Assembly (NCBI GenBank): GCA_946902875.1
Contig: OX336349.1
Span: forward strand, 13,911,891-13,975,890
DNA: 64,000 nucleotides
Source: Nematopogon swammerdamellus
Taxonomy: Eukaryota > Arthropoda > Insecta > Lepidoptera > Adelidae
Reading direction: 5' to 3'
The notes below the pieces were generated by a model. It made no database searches. It saw nothing but the letters and a program-made list of their open reading frames with translations, and was not told the DNA's origin. Below, in pieces: positions 10,043 to 20,904 of this stretch. The position numbers and the translations under genes are program-made. Position 1 is the first letter of the stretch. The number at the start of each line of letters is the position of its first letter.

Positions 10043-10404
10043 AGCAATTGGAGCATTTAGTTAGTTGCGTTAAAATGCGCAAAACAACATCTTTCGGTAC
10101 ATACCAGTTTTTTCAAGCTCGAGAAATTTCGCTGTAAGTTATTTTCATAGCCTCGCGAAATATCACAGCGAGCTATTCGAGTATGTATGAAAATAGGTGC
10201 ATTGGTTGCATGTGCCGTCATCTCGTATGCCTGTGAGCCTGAGACCGTTATGAATCTCAGATGATCCTACGTGCGCACGCTTTTATCGATCACACGATAT
10301 GTTGATTTTGTTGACGCAAACAAATTTTAAAATGTTCATACATTTGCTTGAATGTAATGAAATGTGAACCAGCACGTGTGAATAAGTATGGTTTACTTAA
10401 TTTA
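10043..10404. other. Unassigned sequence
   Basis: No open frame or repeat relation recognised. Confidence 0.3.
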
Positions 10405-10921
10405 GACTTTCAGTTGATCTAAAATCAGTTAGTCTAAAACTACACCCATTCCGTATAACACTGAGATTTTTTTTTTAATAAACTGTTTAGTAAAGTAGTT
10501 TTTTACTCAAATTTGGTACGTACTAAATAAAGTTACCTAAACCGGTTTAGTTGCGGCAACTAACCACAATTTAGTAAAACCCTCTTTTGTAACCAACTAC
10601 CGAAGTATAGCTACTATTTGCAAAATTAAATTGTTGCTCTTTAAAAAACAGTGGTTCCGTACCGCCTGAAGGCCGGACTGACTGACTGACTAACTGACTT
10701 TAACAAACAGTTAAGTAGGAAGCAAGTTGAAGCAACCAAACTGATTTACTAAACTCGGTTTAGTTGTGGTAACTGCTAGTTTTGTAGTCACCACAGCAAC
10801 TAAACTGTTTTGTAACATATTACACAAAATGTAGTTACTAATTGACTAACCGTTTTTTCAGTGAATACATAGCTAATTTTGGTTCAGTCTTGGACCGACC
10901 GATTTTAGATCGACTGCAAGA
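10405..10921. mobile_element. MITE candidate with ~40-bp inverted ends
   Basis: Left end CTTTCAGTTGATCTAAAATC and the complement of the right end CTTGCAGTCGATCTAAAATC align over about 40 bp. The interior repeats GTTTAGT and CAACTAA motifs several times and also carries a short stretch (~10650-10700) like an RTE 3' end. No target duplication confirmed. Confidence 0.4.
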
Positions 10922-11028
10922 TTTCAAAAAGTAATGAGAGGCAACAGAGCAAGGACGTTGACTTTATAAGAACGTGAGAACAAAATGTATTAAAAAGACA
11001 ATCGCAAAAAAAAGGTCGACGTGAGAAG
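10922..11028. other. Spacer between MITEs
   Basis: AT-rich, nothing recognised. Confidence 0.3.
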
Positions 11029-11340
11029 GTCGAAACCACAGAGCACGGAATACCCCCGCCCGCGCCCCCTCCTAGAGGCGCCCTAAGCGATAATATTTGA
11101 AACCCAATAACTGGACGCAGTGCTACTAGCGCTTCGTATGTGTGTGTGTGTGTTAGTATCGACACTACACACAAAGAGGAGTAAGTTAGGCACACGCACA
11201 AAACAAATGCACACGCACAACACACATATGTAAGTTATAGGCCACGCCTACAGGCTTCAACGCCGTTGTAGGGAAATCGCGCTCAGGGTGCCTCTAGGAG
11301 GGGGCGCGGGCGGGGGTATTCCGTGCTCTGTGGTCGAAAC
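11029..11340. mobile_element. hAT-like MITE, 296 bp, with 8-bp target duplication
   Basis: The element proper is 11037-11332. Terminal inverted repeats of about 55 bp begin CACAGAGCACGGAATACCCC at both ends and are GC-rich (CCGCCCGCGCCCCCTCC). Exact 8-bp direct repeats GTCGAAAC flank it at 11029-11036 and 11333-11340. An 8-bp duplication is the hallmark of hAT transposons. The interior has a short GT run and no transposase, so it must be mobilised in trans. Confidence 0.75.
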
Positions 11341-11754
11341 TATAAAGACGTACGAAGAAAAGAGTTCGAAGAAGTAGGTATGTCAACATAGCATACGTAT
11401 CCCCAACGTCCCCAACACGCGCCGTCGTCATGAATTTAACACTACATGGTCTGCATAGTGCCCTCTACAAGAAAACAGCGAGGCCGGAAGCCGAGCATTT
11501 ATTTTTCAATGTACCTAATGTATTGAAGTTTAGATCAATTGTGATTTATTCAATGCAGCTTATTTATATTCTAGCAATGTTTAGAGAAAATTTCACAACT
11601 TTGAAGAAGGTAGGAGCCAATTAAAAGTTAAGGTGAAGCCGCCTACATTATCAAATTCTTGAGTAGTCTTACTTCAGACATTCTTCTAAAGTATATTCAT
11701 AGTATTTCTACGTTTTAGGTTTCTTTCCGAGAAACACTCCTTATTAGTCTCTAT
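11341..11754. other. Unassigned sequence
   Basis: Only a 64-codon frame at 11430-11624 with no family resemblance. No regulatory or RNA feature seen. Confidence 0.3.
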
Positions 11755-12040
11755 CTCTACTACTTATAAAAGGGAACGGGTCTGTATGTATGTCTGAGGT
11801 AAACTCCGGAACCACTAAACGGATTTTTATGCGGTTTGCGCCAAAGAGTAGTTCTTGAGGCTTACTATAGGCTATATACCATCACGCTAAATAGCCTTAG
11901 GGCTGAGCAGTATCAAATAAAGTATAGTATAGTATGGACGGTAGAGAGAGTGAGAATATAAGAAAAGCGATCGTTTATTATCATATTATTGCATTTAAAT
12001 AGGATTTGCTACCGCGAGCGAAGCCGCGGGAAAGAGCTAT
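11755..12040 (+). mobile_element. Helitron-like non-autonomous element
   Basis: Begins near a TC-rich start and runs through TATAAAAGGGAACG to a GC hairpin CCGCGAGCGAAGCCGCGG close to the 3' end, followed by a degraded AAAGAGCTATG where its sibling at 59536-59877 has CTAG. No inverted termini and no target duplication. Hairpin plus CTRR is the Helitron 3' signature. Confidence 0.5.
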
Positions 12041-12499
12041 GTAGGGTCAACCTGTGCAGCGACTATGTTTTACGTGCGTCTTTCACAGGATCTCATATGT
12101 CATACTGAAATGAAATGATTTATTTTTTCGTCACACAACAACTCAAATAATTACAAACACTAATAAACATATAACATGTGACGAAAAGAGAGCCCACTCA
12201 GCTGACTCACTATCCAAGACAGCGAAGCTGATTTTCAGGGGCTCCCCGATCCTCTATAATGTGTTCGTTTAGGCTTTTACCGCTATTACACGCATTATTA
12301 TAATGTTTTCGGTTACACGGCATATAACTGAAAGCGAGTCACATTCGCCAACGTTTCGTCCGTCACTCTGGGGACACTCACTACGTCCGTGGGGTCCGTC
12401 ACTACGTCGACAGGACTCGCGGCAATCTAATCTAATCTACTGGTATAATTTACTGCTGATTTTTATTTTTCAGAATTACTACTATTTTCGAACAATAGT
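12041..12499. other. Unassigned sequence
   Basis: Includes a TTTATTTTTTCGTCACACAAC block resembling the complement of a LINE 3' end. No coding signal. Confidence 0.3.
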
Positions 12500-12690
12500 T
12501 CGACATAATCGTCATCGGTATCAGCCCGTTTCAATCCACTGCTGGACATAGGGCTCTCCTAAGGCACACCACCACACTCGGTCATCCGCAGTGTTTACTC
12601 ATCCGCTCCCGGTTAAATTGTTGTAGGTCTTTTCACCTAGCCGGGGGGCGGCCCACGCTACGTTTGCCTGTAAGTGGACTTCATTGGAGC
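12500..12690 (-). pseudogene. RTE-type LINE 3' end, decayed
   Basis: Complement encodes GKRSVGRPPAR and, after a frameshift, ALGEPYVQQW followed by a stop: the characteristic C-terminal region of RTE reverse transcriptases. At least one in-frame stop replaces the tryptophan after PPAR. Related 3' ends lie at 14790, 58672 and 61203. Confidence 0.65.
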
Positions 12691-13734
12691 ACCCTAGTTA
12701 CGTACCTATGTATAAATAGTTTACTATGAAAATAGCTACTTGCTGTTGGATTTAAAAAGATATATAGTACAAATAACTCTTTTTAGTTAAAAACCGGCTC
12801 CAACCCCTGAAGTACCTCCTTTCCAATATAAAAAAGAATAATCGAAGGAGTCGTATAGAATTATACGCCCATTTTCCACACACCATGCTTTTGTAAATTT
12901 AAGAGTTTGCTGATTTTCTCATGGATCCTATCATCAGAACATGATCAAATTTATGAGGGACCACTCCTAAGATCAAGGACCTTTCTGATATAAAATGATC
13001 ATCGAAATCGGTCCACGTGGTAAATAATTATCGCTGAACATACATAAAAAAACCTTATAAAATAAAACAAAAAGATTCCGTCGAATTGAGAACTTCCTCC
13101 TTTTTTTAATTCGGTCAAAAAAGCCGATGCGACTGATGTGAGTCTTTATATAATACGTGATAATACTGAAATGGAAAACGAATAGAGCACGGAAAAAGAG
13201 ATGTACAAATCACAGTGGCAAAGTGCAAGTAAGTCATGCAAACTACTTACTCAGAGCGAGAAAGCAATTTATAAACTGCTTCTGCATAGTGAACCTTTTT
13301 CCAATCAAAACGCGACTTCGGTCCTGTACTTAAATAAAAACTTGTAAAAAAAGAAAATCAAGAGCAGAAACGAAGAAGCTACGAAAACAGACTTTTTACT
13401 TCAGATTTTTAATTAGGAGACGGATTTTCCTTCCTTGGCGAATGGACCGCGAGCTAATCTATATAAATAAATGTGAAACAAATCACTAACATGAATCACT
13501 AACAACATTCACAAATTTTAGAACATTGATTAAAAAGAAGGAAAACAATATCAAAGACTTAAATTTTTTTCTTTATTCGGATATGGCTTAAAACGACGCG
13601 AATTAATATAGCTCCTTGTCAACTAAATGGAGTCAAATGATGTGCCACATCCTTATTCTGTCGACATAGTATGTACCTATATCAAAAAAATTAAATTAAA
13701 ATACCATCAGTTGATTGGAATGAAACATTTTTTT
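12691..13734. other. Unassigned AT-rich sequence
   Basis: About 1 kb with no frame above 60 codons and no repeat that I can pair elsewhere in the window. Confidence 0.3.
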
Positions 13735-13850
13735 CTTTTTTTTTATGGTAACTGACACGATTGGCTACATTACCTACAACATCCGTGATGTCAGCCCATA
13801 ACAACGGGTGAACTAGGTGCCATGTCAGTGCTTCCCTTCATTTCATGTCG
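13735..13850 (-). mobile_element. SINE-1, 3' fragment
   Basis: Poly(T) then GGTAACTGACACGATTGGC through GTGCTTCCCTTCATTTCATG, i.e. only the last ~100 bp of the SINE. The TTTCATGTCG variant is shared with the copy at 61256-61459. Confidence 0.75.
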
Positions 13851-14789
13851 AAAATTTCTTTCTTTCCTTTTTAATAGAACCGAGTCTTGCGAGTCTAACT
13901 TGACATATGTATAAGCTACTTTATAGCCTACTATTACAAGAAATTAATGTATACTTCTTCATACTGTAAGTATAAACATTCTCAAACAACACAAAGGAAT
14001 CGGCGGGTATAATAATGGACTCTGACGACGACGTTCGACAGCTACATTCACACGATTGGTCGAGCGCGTAATCGCTTTCGTCCAATTAGCGCCTGCAACG
14101 TGCGCCACATATTACCTATTGCATTCCGGTGTCGGTTTCCCGGTCTACGATCGGGGAAATTGAAGCCAATTTGTCTAGCAGCTTCCGCGGGGCCCCTGCC
14201 TGCGTCGTCGGTCGGTACTTCGCTACAGTACGAATTGGTTTGACGCTGCGATCTGTTACCTTGCGCCGCCGCCTGTGAGCCAGTGAGCCGTTATTAGTTC
14301 TCGATAGTGAGCAACCAAGCAACAAGTTCGGAGCTTCGAACTACTCCTCAAGGAGTTTGGTTGGAGCGAAGAATTATAAATTACAGAAGCATCATCAAAT
14401 TATTTAGAACGTTGGATGGTATATTTATTTCTATTCATTTGGGGACTTGCGTTGCTCTTTTTCTGCATTTCAGAAATAGTTCTAATTGCAGTTGAACGAA
14501 TATACAAAATTTAAGTAATTTTTTGTAGGTACATGTTTGCTGATGGCGTTTTTCATGGCCGAAGTGACATAAATAATATCCTGAGTCCCTGATTCGAACG
14601 AAAGAGCATCAGAATTAGGGCAGTCGACTCGAAAAGCTTTACTAACTTCAAAGAACATCAATATCGTACAGTGGTTTCATTCTTTAGCTTGATTTTGAAA
14701 ATTAGGTTTTTGACGTCATGTTATACTATTCTTATTTCCCGCGAGTTCATATGCCATTAGGTGATTAACTGTTGTGAATTATTATGATT
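13851..14789. other. Unassigned sequence
   Basis: Two short frames (14116-14325 minus, 14307-14495 plus) without recognisable motifs. No other feature seen. Confidence 0.3.
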
Positions 14790-15132
14790 TGTTACTTAAA
14801 ATACGTTCGCATATACGAGGCGATCCACCGCCGCACCAAAGTATGTGATATTGGATACCGGGTGGCTAAACTCAAGTGGAAGTGGGCTGGGCACAACAGC
14901 CGAAGAGACAATGACCGTTGGCGTACACGTGCTCCATTTTGTCTTACACGTACGGCCGTGGAAAGGAAAACGGAGTGTGGGAAGACCGCCTGCCAGGTGG
15001 GAAGACGACAACAAGTACTTAGGTCGTCGGCGGAGAGCAGTGGTTCCGTACCGCTGGAGGGCGGGAGGACTGGAGGAAAATTGTAGAGGCGTATGTCCAG
15101 CAGTGGGTGGACGCATACACCCTGACTGACTG
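14790..15132 (+). pseudogene. RTE-type LINE ORF C-terminus and 3' tail, frameshifted
   Basis: One frame reads IHRRTKVCDIGYRVAKLKWK then WAGHNSRR; a second frame continues with WKGKRSVGRPPARWEDD; a third runs toward a degenerate YVQQW-like end. This is the order seen at the C-terminus of RTE-clade LINE proteins, broken by at least two frameshifts. The fragment ends in a short (CTGA)n tail at 15119-15132. Everything upstream of the C-terminus is missing, consistent with 5' truncation at insertion. Confidence 0.75.
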
Positions 15133-16133
15133 ACCTATAATACGTTTCACTAGATGGCGTTGGCAACTGCGAGTGGCAATAAACATTGTTTTAGGCAACG
15201 AATTAAAAATTATCGGGAAGTGGCATACAACGCACCGAATTGAGGCGCGCTATTTGTGAGCATTCAGCACACTCTCCAATCGTTGTCTCCTTTATACGTA
15301 TCAGATTGCCAATTAACCGTCTTACTCTATCGACGTTCACAGAGCGGAAACGTAACGTGATGTATGAGGCGCTCGCGCACTTAGGCTGTTTTAATTATTG
15401 GCCATATATAGAAGAACTCCAATCGCACCTTTCTACCGATAAAATATATGACGAGGGCCCGTCCAGAAAGTAGAATGTCGTTGGTTTTAGGGCGGTTAGC
15501 GAAAGAATTTTATTGAATGTGGCAGGTGAATAATGTTTGGAAAAACGTATTTTTATATTATTACTTAAGGCTGTGTTAAAATAAAAATAAAACAATCAAT
15601 TGCCGAATTGATAAATTGTAAAAATATTAAAATATTTTCCTATCTCCAAAGGGTTTGTATTACGTAGCGCAGCGACGTAATACCAACTCTTTGCCTATCT
15701 CTAACAATAATTTATCACTTATTTGAAAATAATGTATTGAATTTAGAATATTTTTTGTACATCGTGTGCATACTTTTGACAGATTCTTTGACTAGTTTTT
15801 TTTGCGCTTTCAGAACAGGCATTCCTTTCATTTATCAAAAATTCGTACTCGCACAGTGTAGTCCGCTTACAAGACGATCGACGCTACATTTTCGAGAAAA
15901 AAAATCTCATTAATACTTACACAAAAGAGCGCAGCGCTTAGTCCACAGTCCACGGTCTGAAAGTGGAGTACAAAGGATGAAGTTATATGTGTGTAGGTAC
16001 ATTATATTCCGCCATCTTTATTGCGGAAAGAAACTGCTGGAGTACGTATTAAGATAGTACCTACATAGATGTCGGAATATAATATTCTTAGATGACGTAA
16101 AGTTTTAGGAGTATGGGTATGGGAGTGAAGATT
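15133..16133. other. Unassigned sequence
   Basis: About 1 kb. A 77-codon frame at 15240-15473 shows no motif. A partial inverted pair near 15995-16085 (GGTACATTATATTCCG / CGGAATATAATA) is too short to call. Confidence 0.3.
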
Positions 16134-16367
16134 ATTTTTTTTTTTTTATGGAAACTGACACGGTTGGCTACATCACCTACAACGTCCGTGATGTCAGCCT
16201 ATAACACCGGGTGAACTAGGTGCCATGTCAGTGCTTCCCCCTTTGATCGTGCCGGCTACACTGAACTGGTCGGAAAACACAAACTATTTACATAGCCGTT
16301 TTGACCGACGTTTCATTCGGTGCGGTGGTACCAACCCGGGCGGGTTAAACCCTACCACCAAGTAAGA
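16134..16367 (-). mobile_element. SINE-1, body and tail
   Basis: Poly(T), GGAAACTGACACGGTTGGC, through the central CGGGTTAAACCCTACCACC block. Ends before the 5S-like head, so it is 5'-truncated. Confidence 0.8.
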
Positions 16368-16442
16368 TTAGGACGAGGATTAGGAGGGAATAGTCCGTCG
16401 TCTAATAGTCCGATAATAGAATAATATATTAAGTCTTTTTTT

Positions 16443-16597
16443 CTGGTTTGCACTTACCTCGGCCCGCGCTTTCGCACTTCGCCCCTCACGCTACACCCGC
16501 TGACGCCTAGCCTTGGAGGAAATGCTAGGCGTCAGCGGGTGTAGCGTGAGGCGCGAGCGAAGTGAGGAAGCGCGGGCCGAGGTAAGTGCAAATCAGA
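16443..16597. mobile_element. GC-rich foldback element, ~155 bp
   Basis: Arms at 16443-16511 and 16524-16597 are almost perfect complements: TTGCACTTACCTCGGCCCGC on the left mirrors the right arm, and CTAGGCGTCAGCGGGTGTAG sits beside the 12-bp loop. Long GC-rich stem, noncoding. Confidence 0.7.
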
Positions 16598-16719
16598 AAC
16601 AGACGACTAGTACAAATCTACACAACTCGGTAGGCACAGGTCGGAAGTAGGTCTAAGCGTTATGGGGGGTCTTTCCGCCATTGTTGCTAATGGATTAAGA
16701 CTTTAAATTTCTATAAACA

Positions 16720-16930
16720 AGGAAATTAGACCCTTTGGCAATTAGACCTTCCGCCAATTAGAATAAGACCTGATACTTAGACATTTTGGAGAATTGATAA
16801 TCTCAGTATTAGACCTGCGAATTACATCTTCTGACAATCGGACCTCCGGAAAATGCGATCTTTTGCGAATTTTAGAGACTGGAATTCAAATATAACAATT
16901 AGACCGAACGAGGCCTCCTTCTGAAACCTT
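16720..16930. repeat. Degenerate ~20-bp tandem motif array
   Basis: Irregular copies of an AATTAGACCTTnCGnC-like unit (for example CAATTAGACCTTCCGCC and AATCGGACCTCCGG) recur roughly every 18-22 bp. Too diverged to give a clean period by eye. Confidence 0.45.
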
Positions 16931-17174
16931 CAGAAGCCTTCTGAAATAGTACAAAATAATTTTAGCACTAACAAAAATGTTTAAAATTATTTTGGTTAGA
17001 ACTTCAACCTTACCAATAGCGTACTCGCTCGTATGAGTATAACCACGTATAAATCAGGAAACATTGTAGGTAGGTAAGTTCTCAGTAAACACGGAAGCGC
17101 AGTGAAGTTTAATGTTTACATAACAACCAACTTATGCTATGAAATTGTAACAATGTTTATACGCTAAGGCGACG

Positions 17175-17290
17175 ACGAGACGGTGGTATGGCTTGTGCTA
17201 GTGGTTAGCGCAATATGAGGAAGTTAATGGTTCGAAGCTTAGGCGTGTAGTAATGAGTTTTAGAATGTAATGCACGTAGAATATTTCTCA
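17175..17290 (+). mobile_element. SINE-2 head, degraded
   Basis: GCTAGTGGTTAGCGCAATATG, GGTTCGAAGC and GTGTAGTAATGAGTTTTAGA parallel the tRNA-like head and start of body of the SINE at 33187-33591, with many substitutions. Confidence 0.45.
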
Positions 17291-17342
17291 GGGATATATT
17301 AAGTACATACTAGAGATTCGGTAAACATATACGAGTATAACG

Positions 17343-17545
17343 TACGTATGAAATGAAGTATTTTTTTTATGTAATCCTATGTAGGTGTAGAGTTGGAGGG
17401 ACCAACGCACATGCTCCGACCAGCCATAATGTCACCTCCGAGAACGTAGGTACCATTCCGGAGACTTTCCTGGATTGCTGGCTATACTGGGCTAGAGGAG
17501 AATACAGCCGAGGCTTCTATGCGACCATCTCACATCCAGTACTTT
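17343..17545 (-). mobile_element. SINE-2, 3' part
   Basis: Complement of the 3' half of the 33187-33591 SINE: GGAGGGACCAACGCACATGC, CTCCGACCAGCC, TGGATTGCTGGCTATACTGG and ATCTCACATCCAGTAC. Opposite in orientation to the degraded head at 17175. Confidence 0.65.
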
Positions 17546-17872
17546 AAGTATAGACAAATTATGTCACAATCATGGCGAGCTAGCGCTAACTGGTCGGTGG
17601 TCGCAATAGATGACCCCGCTGACGGCTAAGGAGAGGGTTGTATACTCCAGATTCGGGAAACAGAAACAATGTATATAAATAAAAAGTATATGATGCTTAG
17701 CACTAAAATATAAAAATAATATTTTAAATCTCAAGTCAACTTCTAGTGTCCGATGCCAAATACGACTTTGGAGACGACAGCATAACTTAGCCATTGAGTT
17801 GCTTAATTAAGCCATTGAGTGTAGCTCGAATCGAGAGATCACTGGATAAGGTCGCGTTAAACTTGGATAGCT

Positions 17873-18158
17873 TAGAGTCTGTTCATTTTGCGAAGTCACT
17901 TGCGAAAATCACTTTCTCTATTTGTTTCGGTCACACAGGTTAGTTTCATTGGTGCAGTGCGTCTGTTATCGACATATCTATAGTGCTATGCACTCAGATC
18001 TGCCGTGGCTATGCACGTATTGTATGCAGTCTCTCAAAAGTACAACGTCGAAAATGTTGTATTTCATTGGAAAAGGGCAAATTCAAATGAAATAGACAGG
18101 GACAGTATGAACATCGAAAATCGTCGCATAAGTGACTTCGCAAAATTAACAGACTTTA
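17873..18158. mobile_element. TA-flanked MITE, ~282 bp
   Basis: Left end GAGTCTGTTCATTTTGCGAA and complement of the right end AAGTCTGTTAATTTTGCGAA match over about 28 bp and more loosely further in. TA dinucleotides flank both ends (17873-17874, 18157-18158), as for Tc1/mariner-derived MITEs. A 65-codon frame inside is probably chance. Confidence 0.55.
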
Positions 18159-19495
18159 GGTGTAAACAAATTTATCCTTTTCGCTCTTTAAATGTCCTTT
18201 GACGAGATATTTCCGCTGTGCAAGTCGACGCGACGTCTCGTGCAGCTAAGAAAGGTGAGAGCTGGCATAATAACAGTGAGAATGATTTTTTAAAGTGGAA
18301 GTGATTGTTACAAATGCGGATATTGGAAAAAGATAACGAAAACAATTTTTTTCTTTATAAAAACGTTGCTTAACGTATGCCTCTCTGTTTGTTAATTGAT
18401 AAAGTCGAATATGGCTGAAACAATTTTATTGGACAGAACTATGAAAATTTAGAACATCTTGGTATTGAAATTAATGAAAGTTCAAACATTTTTAAGAAAT
18501 TACAAAAAATACTAACTTCACAAAATTAGGTATATATATTTCCTGGCATAGCAATGTTCTTGTAGACATATGCATGCACTATTGGTAAAGTCACGATTCC
18601 ATCTCCCCGAACGCTGTCCTACAAGTGTAAATAGTTTTCATCTGTGTGTTCTGTATGTTTATTGTTTATTGTATAATTAATTACATACATAGGTAGGGAA
18701 CCTACGAGTATCGAACAAGAACTGACAAACAAGCTTAGTGCCTATTTACATTACCTATATCTGGTGTATAGTGCCTTAAATATATCAAGTAAATCAACAA
18801 AAATGAGTAAAAGTTCATTACAAAGAAATGTAATAAGTCATATTAAAAATCTAAATATACAAAGTGTATCCAATTGTCAAAGTTCTTTAGTGGGAATGAC
18901 AGTAGTCAGACTCTTAGATAAAATCATGGTCAGCTAAAGCATCCTTATCAGTGTAATAACTCTTTTAAATTATCATTAGTTTAATTCGTCGATTAAAATT
19001 ATGATCATCTAATTGTTTTATGTTTGAAAACAGTTTGTTGTCGTTATGGGGAAATAAACAACTAAAACACAAAGAACATTTGTTGAGATAGTGTCTGCAA
19101 CAACGTTTGCGTTAGTATGATGAAAGTACTAACCACAAAATGCGATGTAGAGGTATCCTAGAGAATATAAAGGGTTCGGACGCAGCTACAAAGTGTTGGA
19201 GCTTTCAAACACTTTACGATGCGCCTACAATGTTTGTCCCTCCACAGACATACGAAGGCGTCTAAAGAGGTCTTATGAGAAGGATTTAAGGAGTAACATT
19301 TTTTATGCGGCAACTCTACGAAAGGAGGTCAGTGGAGCATGGTCGTTCGTGAGGAGAATACGGTTAATGTAAGAGTAATAACAATTTTTTTTTGACAAAC
19401 TACCGTGCGGGTAACGTACATTTACCTATTAGTTTATATTATTGCATCAGAAATGGATGGCTACATCAAATACTACATCCAAGATTTGTTATAGC
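18159..19495. other. Unassigned AT-rich sequence
   Basis: About 1.3 kb. No frame, RNA or repeat pairing recognised. Confidence 0.3.
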
Positions 19496-19745
19496 ATGGC
19501 CAGTGCGCATGCTCTGACCAGCTAATGTCACCTCCGAGAAGGTAGGTCAACCGGAGACATGCCTTTGAATTGCTGGCCATAAGTATTCCGTGTATGAAAT
19601 AAAATAAAAAATATTGGACTAGAGAACACAGCCGAGCCAGCTATGCGGCCATCTTACATCCAGTACGGTGGTATCAACCCAGTCGGCTACAATTTAAACT
19701 TAGCACCTATAGTAAGGGGCCACGATATTTTATTCCATTATAGCA
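19496..19745 (-). mobile_element. SINE-2, 3' part with internal insertion
   Basis: Complement of SINE-2 body: CATGCTCTGACCAGC, AATTGCTGGCC, then a ~40-bp AT-rich interruption, then GGACTAGAGAACACAGCC through GGTGGTATCAACCCAGTCGG. Confidence 0.6.
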
Positions 19746-19868
19746 AGTTAAAGCTGCTATGTCGGTGCTTCTCTACACTAAGCTGGATGGAACATTTTTC
19801 ATCCCAGATAATAAATAGTAAACTAAAAAAAATTATATTAAAATAAAAAAACTGAACTAATACTTAGA

Positions 19869-20130
19869 AGAGAGGCTCTCGCTGAGTGGTTGGGTCGAAG
19901 ACACTGCGCGCATCGTCCTCCGGAGTACCACTCCCTAGAGCCCGACCATCACTAGACTAGGTTCGCCCCGCTACGGCGGCGCGGCGGCGCGGGGGCCGGT
20001 GTGGTGGTAACTCCATTTGTTTTTATATTTAATTTGTGTATATTTTTATATTATATACTTATGCGTATACAAAATAAGTGTAAATATATAGTGTGCAAAT
20101 AAATAATAAAATAATAATTATACATAGAAG
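19869..20130 (+). pseudogene. 5'-truncated R4/Dong-like LINE 3' end
   Basis: Begins abruptly with GAGAGGCTCTCGCTGAGTGG, which matches the coding sequence near 58281 of the long R4-type element. It continues through the GACACTGC-CGCATCGTCC end with a deletion of roughly 30 nt, then the shared 3' UTR block AACTCCATTTGTTTTTATAT. It ends in an AATAAATAATAA-type tail. It is a dead, older relative of the 54.3-58.5 kb element. Confidence 0.8.
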
Positions 20131-20670
20131 AATAGGAAGAAAAGTAATAATAAAACTTTTCTTATATCAAACGGAAATTATAAACTTGGAAATTAGGAAA
20201 TTATAGCAAAGTAGAGTCATTAAAACATAAATAGATAGAAGATTTCGATAGTTTGAACTAAAGTTTAATAGTTTTACGAAGTAACTATTAAGTAATCTGT
20301 GGTTTTACTAAACTCTATAGGTATCTTTCTAAAACTTCTTCGGTCTCTTATACTTTCGTCACGAGCAATCTGAAGCAATGTCTGAAGCGAAGATATTTTC
20401 GTACCGTAACAAATTGCCGACGAAAATATCTCGTGACTTGAAAACAATCCTGATAAATGTATTCTTCTTTATCTTTTAATTATCTTTCACTAAAAAGTCG
20501 GGGACGCGAAATGCTTGGAGGTTCTTATTTATTTTGTCTCATTAACTGGGGTGGTTGTATTTTTATCTGCGGTGTAGTAAAGAAAAAGAGGAAATAAAAT
20601 ATTACGTGCTACATTTTTTTTTATATTTGTAATGAGATAACTGTGTTATACAATTTGTCACCCCTTGTTA
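20131..20670. other. Unassigned AT-rich sequence
   Basis: A small inverted pair (AGATATTTTCGT / ACGAAAATATCT) at 20390-20440. Nothing else recognised. Confidence 0.3.
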
Positions 20671-20904
20671 AGAGTGTTTTCATTTTACGAAGGCACGAGG
20701 GGTATGAGGTAGGAAGTGGTGCGAGAGGCGACCGCGCGGAGGTCAGTAGGGAACGACTCGGTTCGACGGAGCGTCGCGGAGACGTGTAGAACGTGTGTGT
20801 ACCGACCGGGCACCGAGTTCGTTCTCTACTGAGCTACGCGCGGTCGGCTCTCGCACCACTTCCTACCTCGTACGCCTCGTGCCTTCGTAAAATGAAAACA
20901 CTCT
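20671..20904. mobile_element. Foldback MITE, ~234 bp with ~90-bp arms
   Basis: The left end AGAGTGTTTTCATTTTACGA is exactly mirrored at 20885-20904. Complementarity continues through GGTAGGAAGTGGTGCGAGAG and the CCGAGT/ACTCGG centre. Noncoding and CpG-rich inside. Confidence 0.75.

Noticed and set aside
14784..15166. Overlapping frames on both strands as a novel gene
   Set aside because: All explained by a frameshifted RTE C-terminus on the plus strand.
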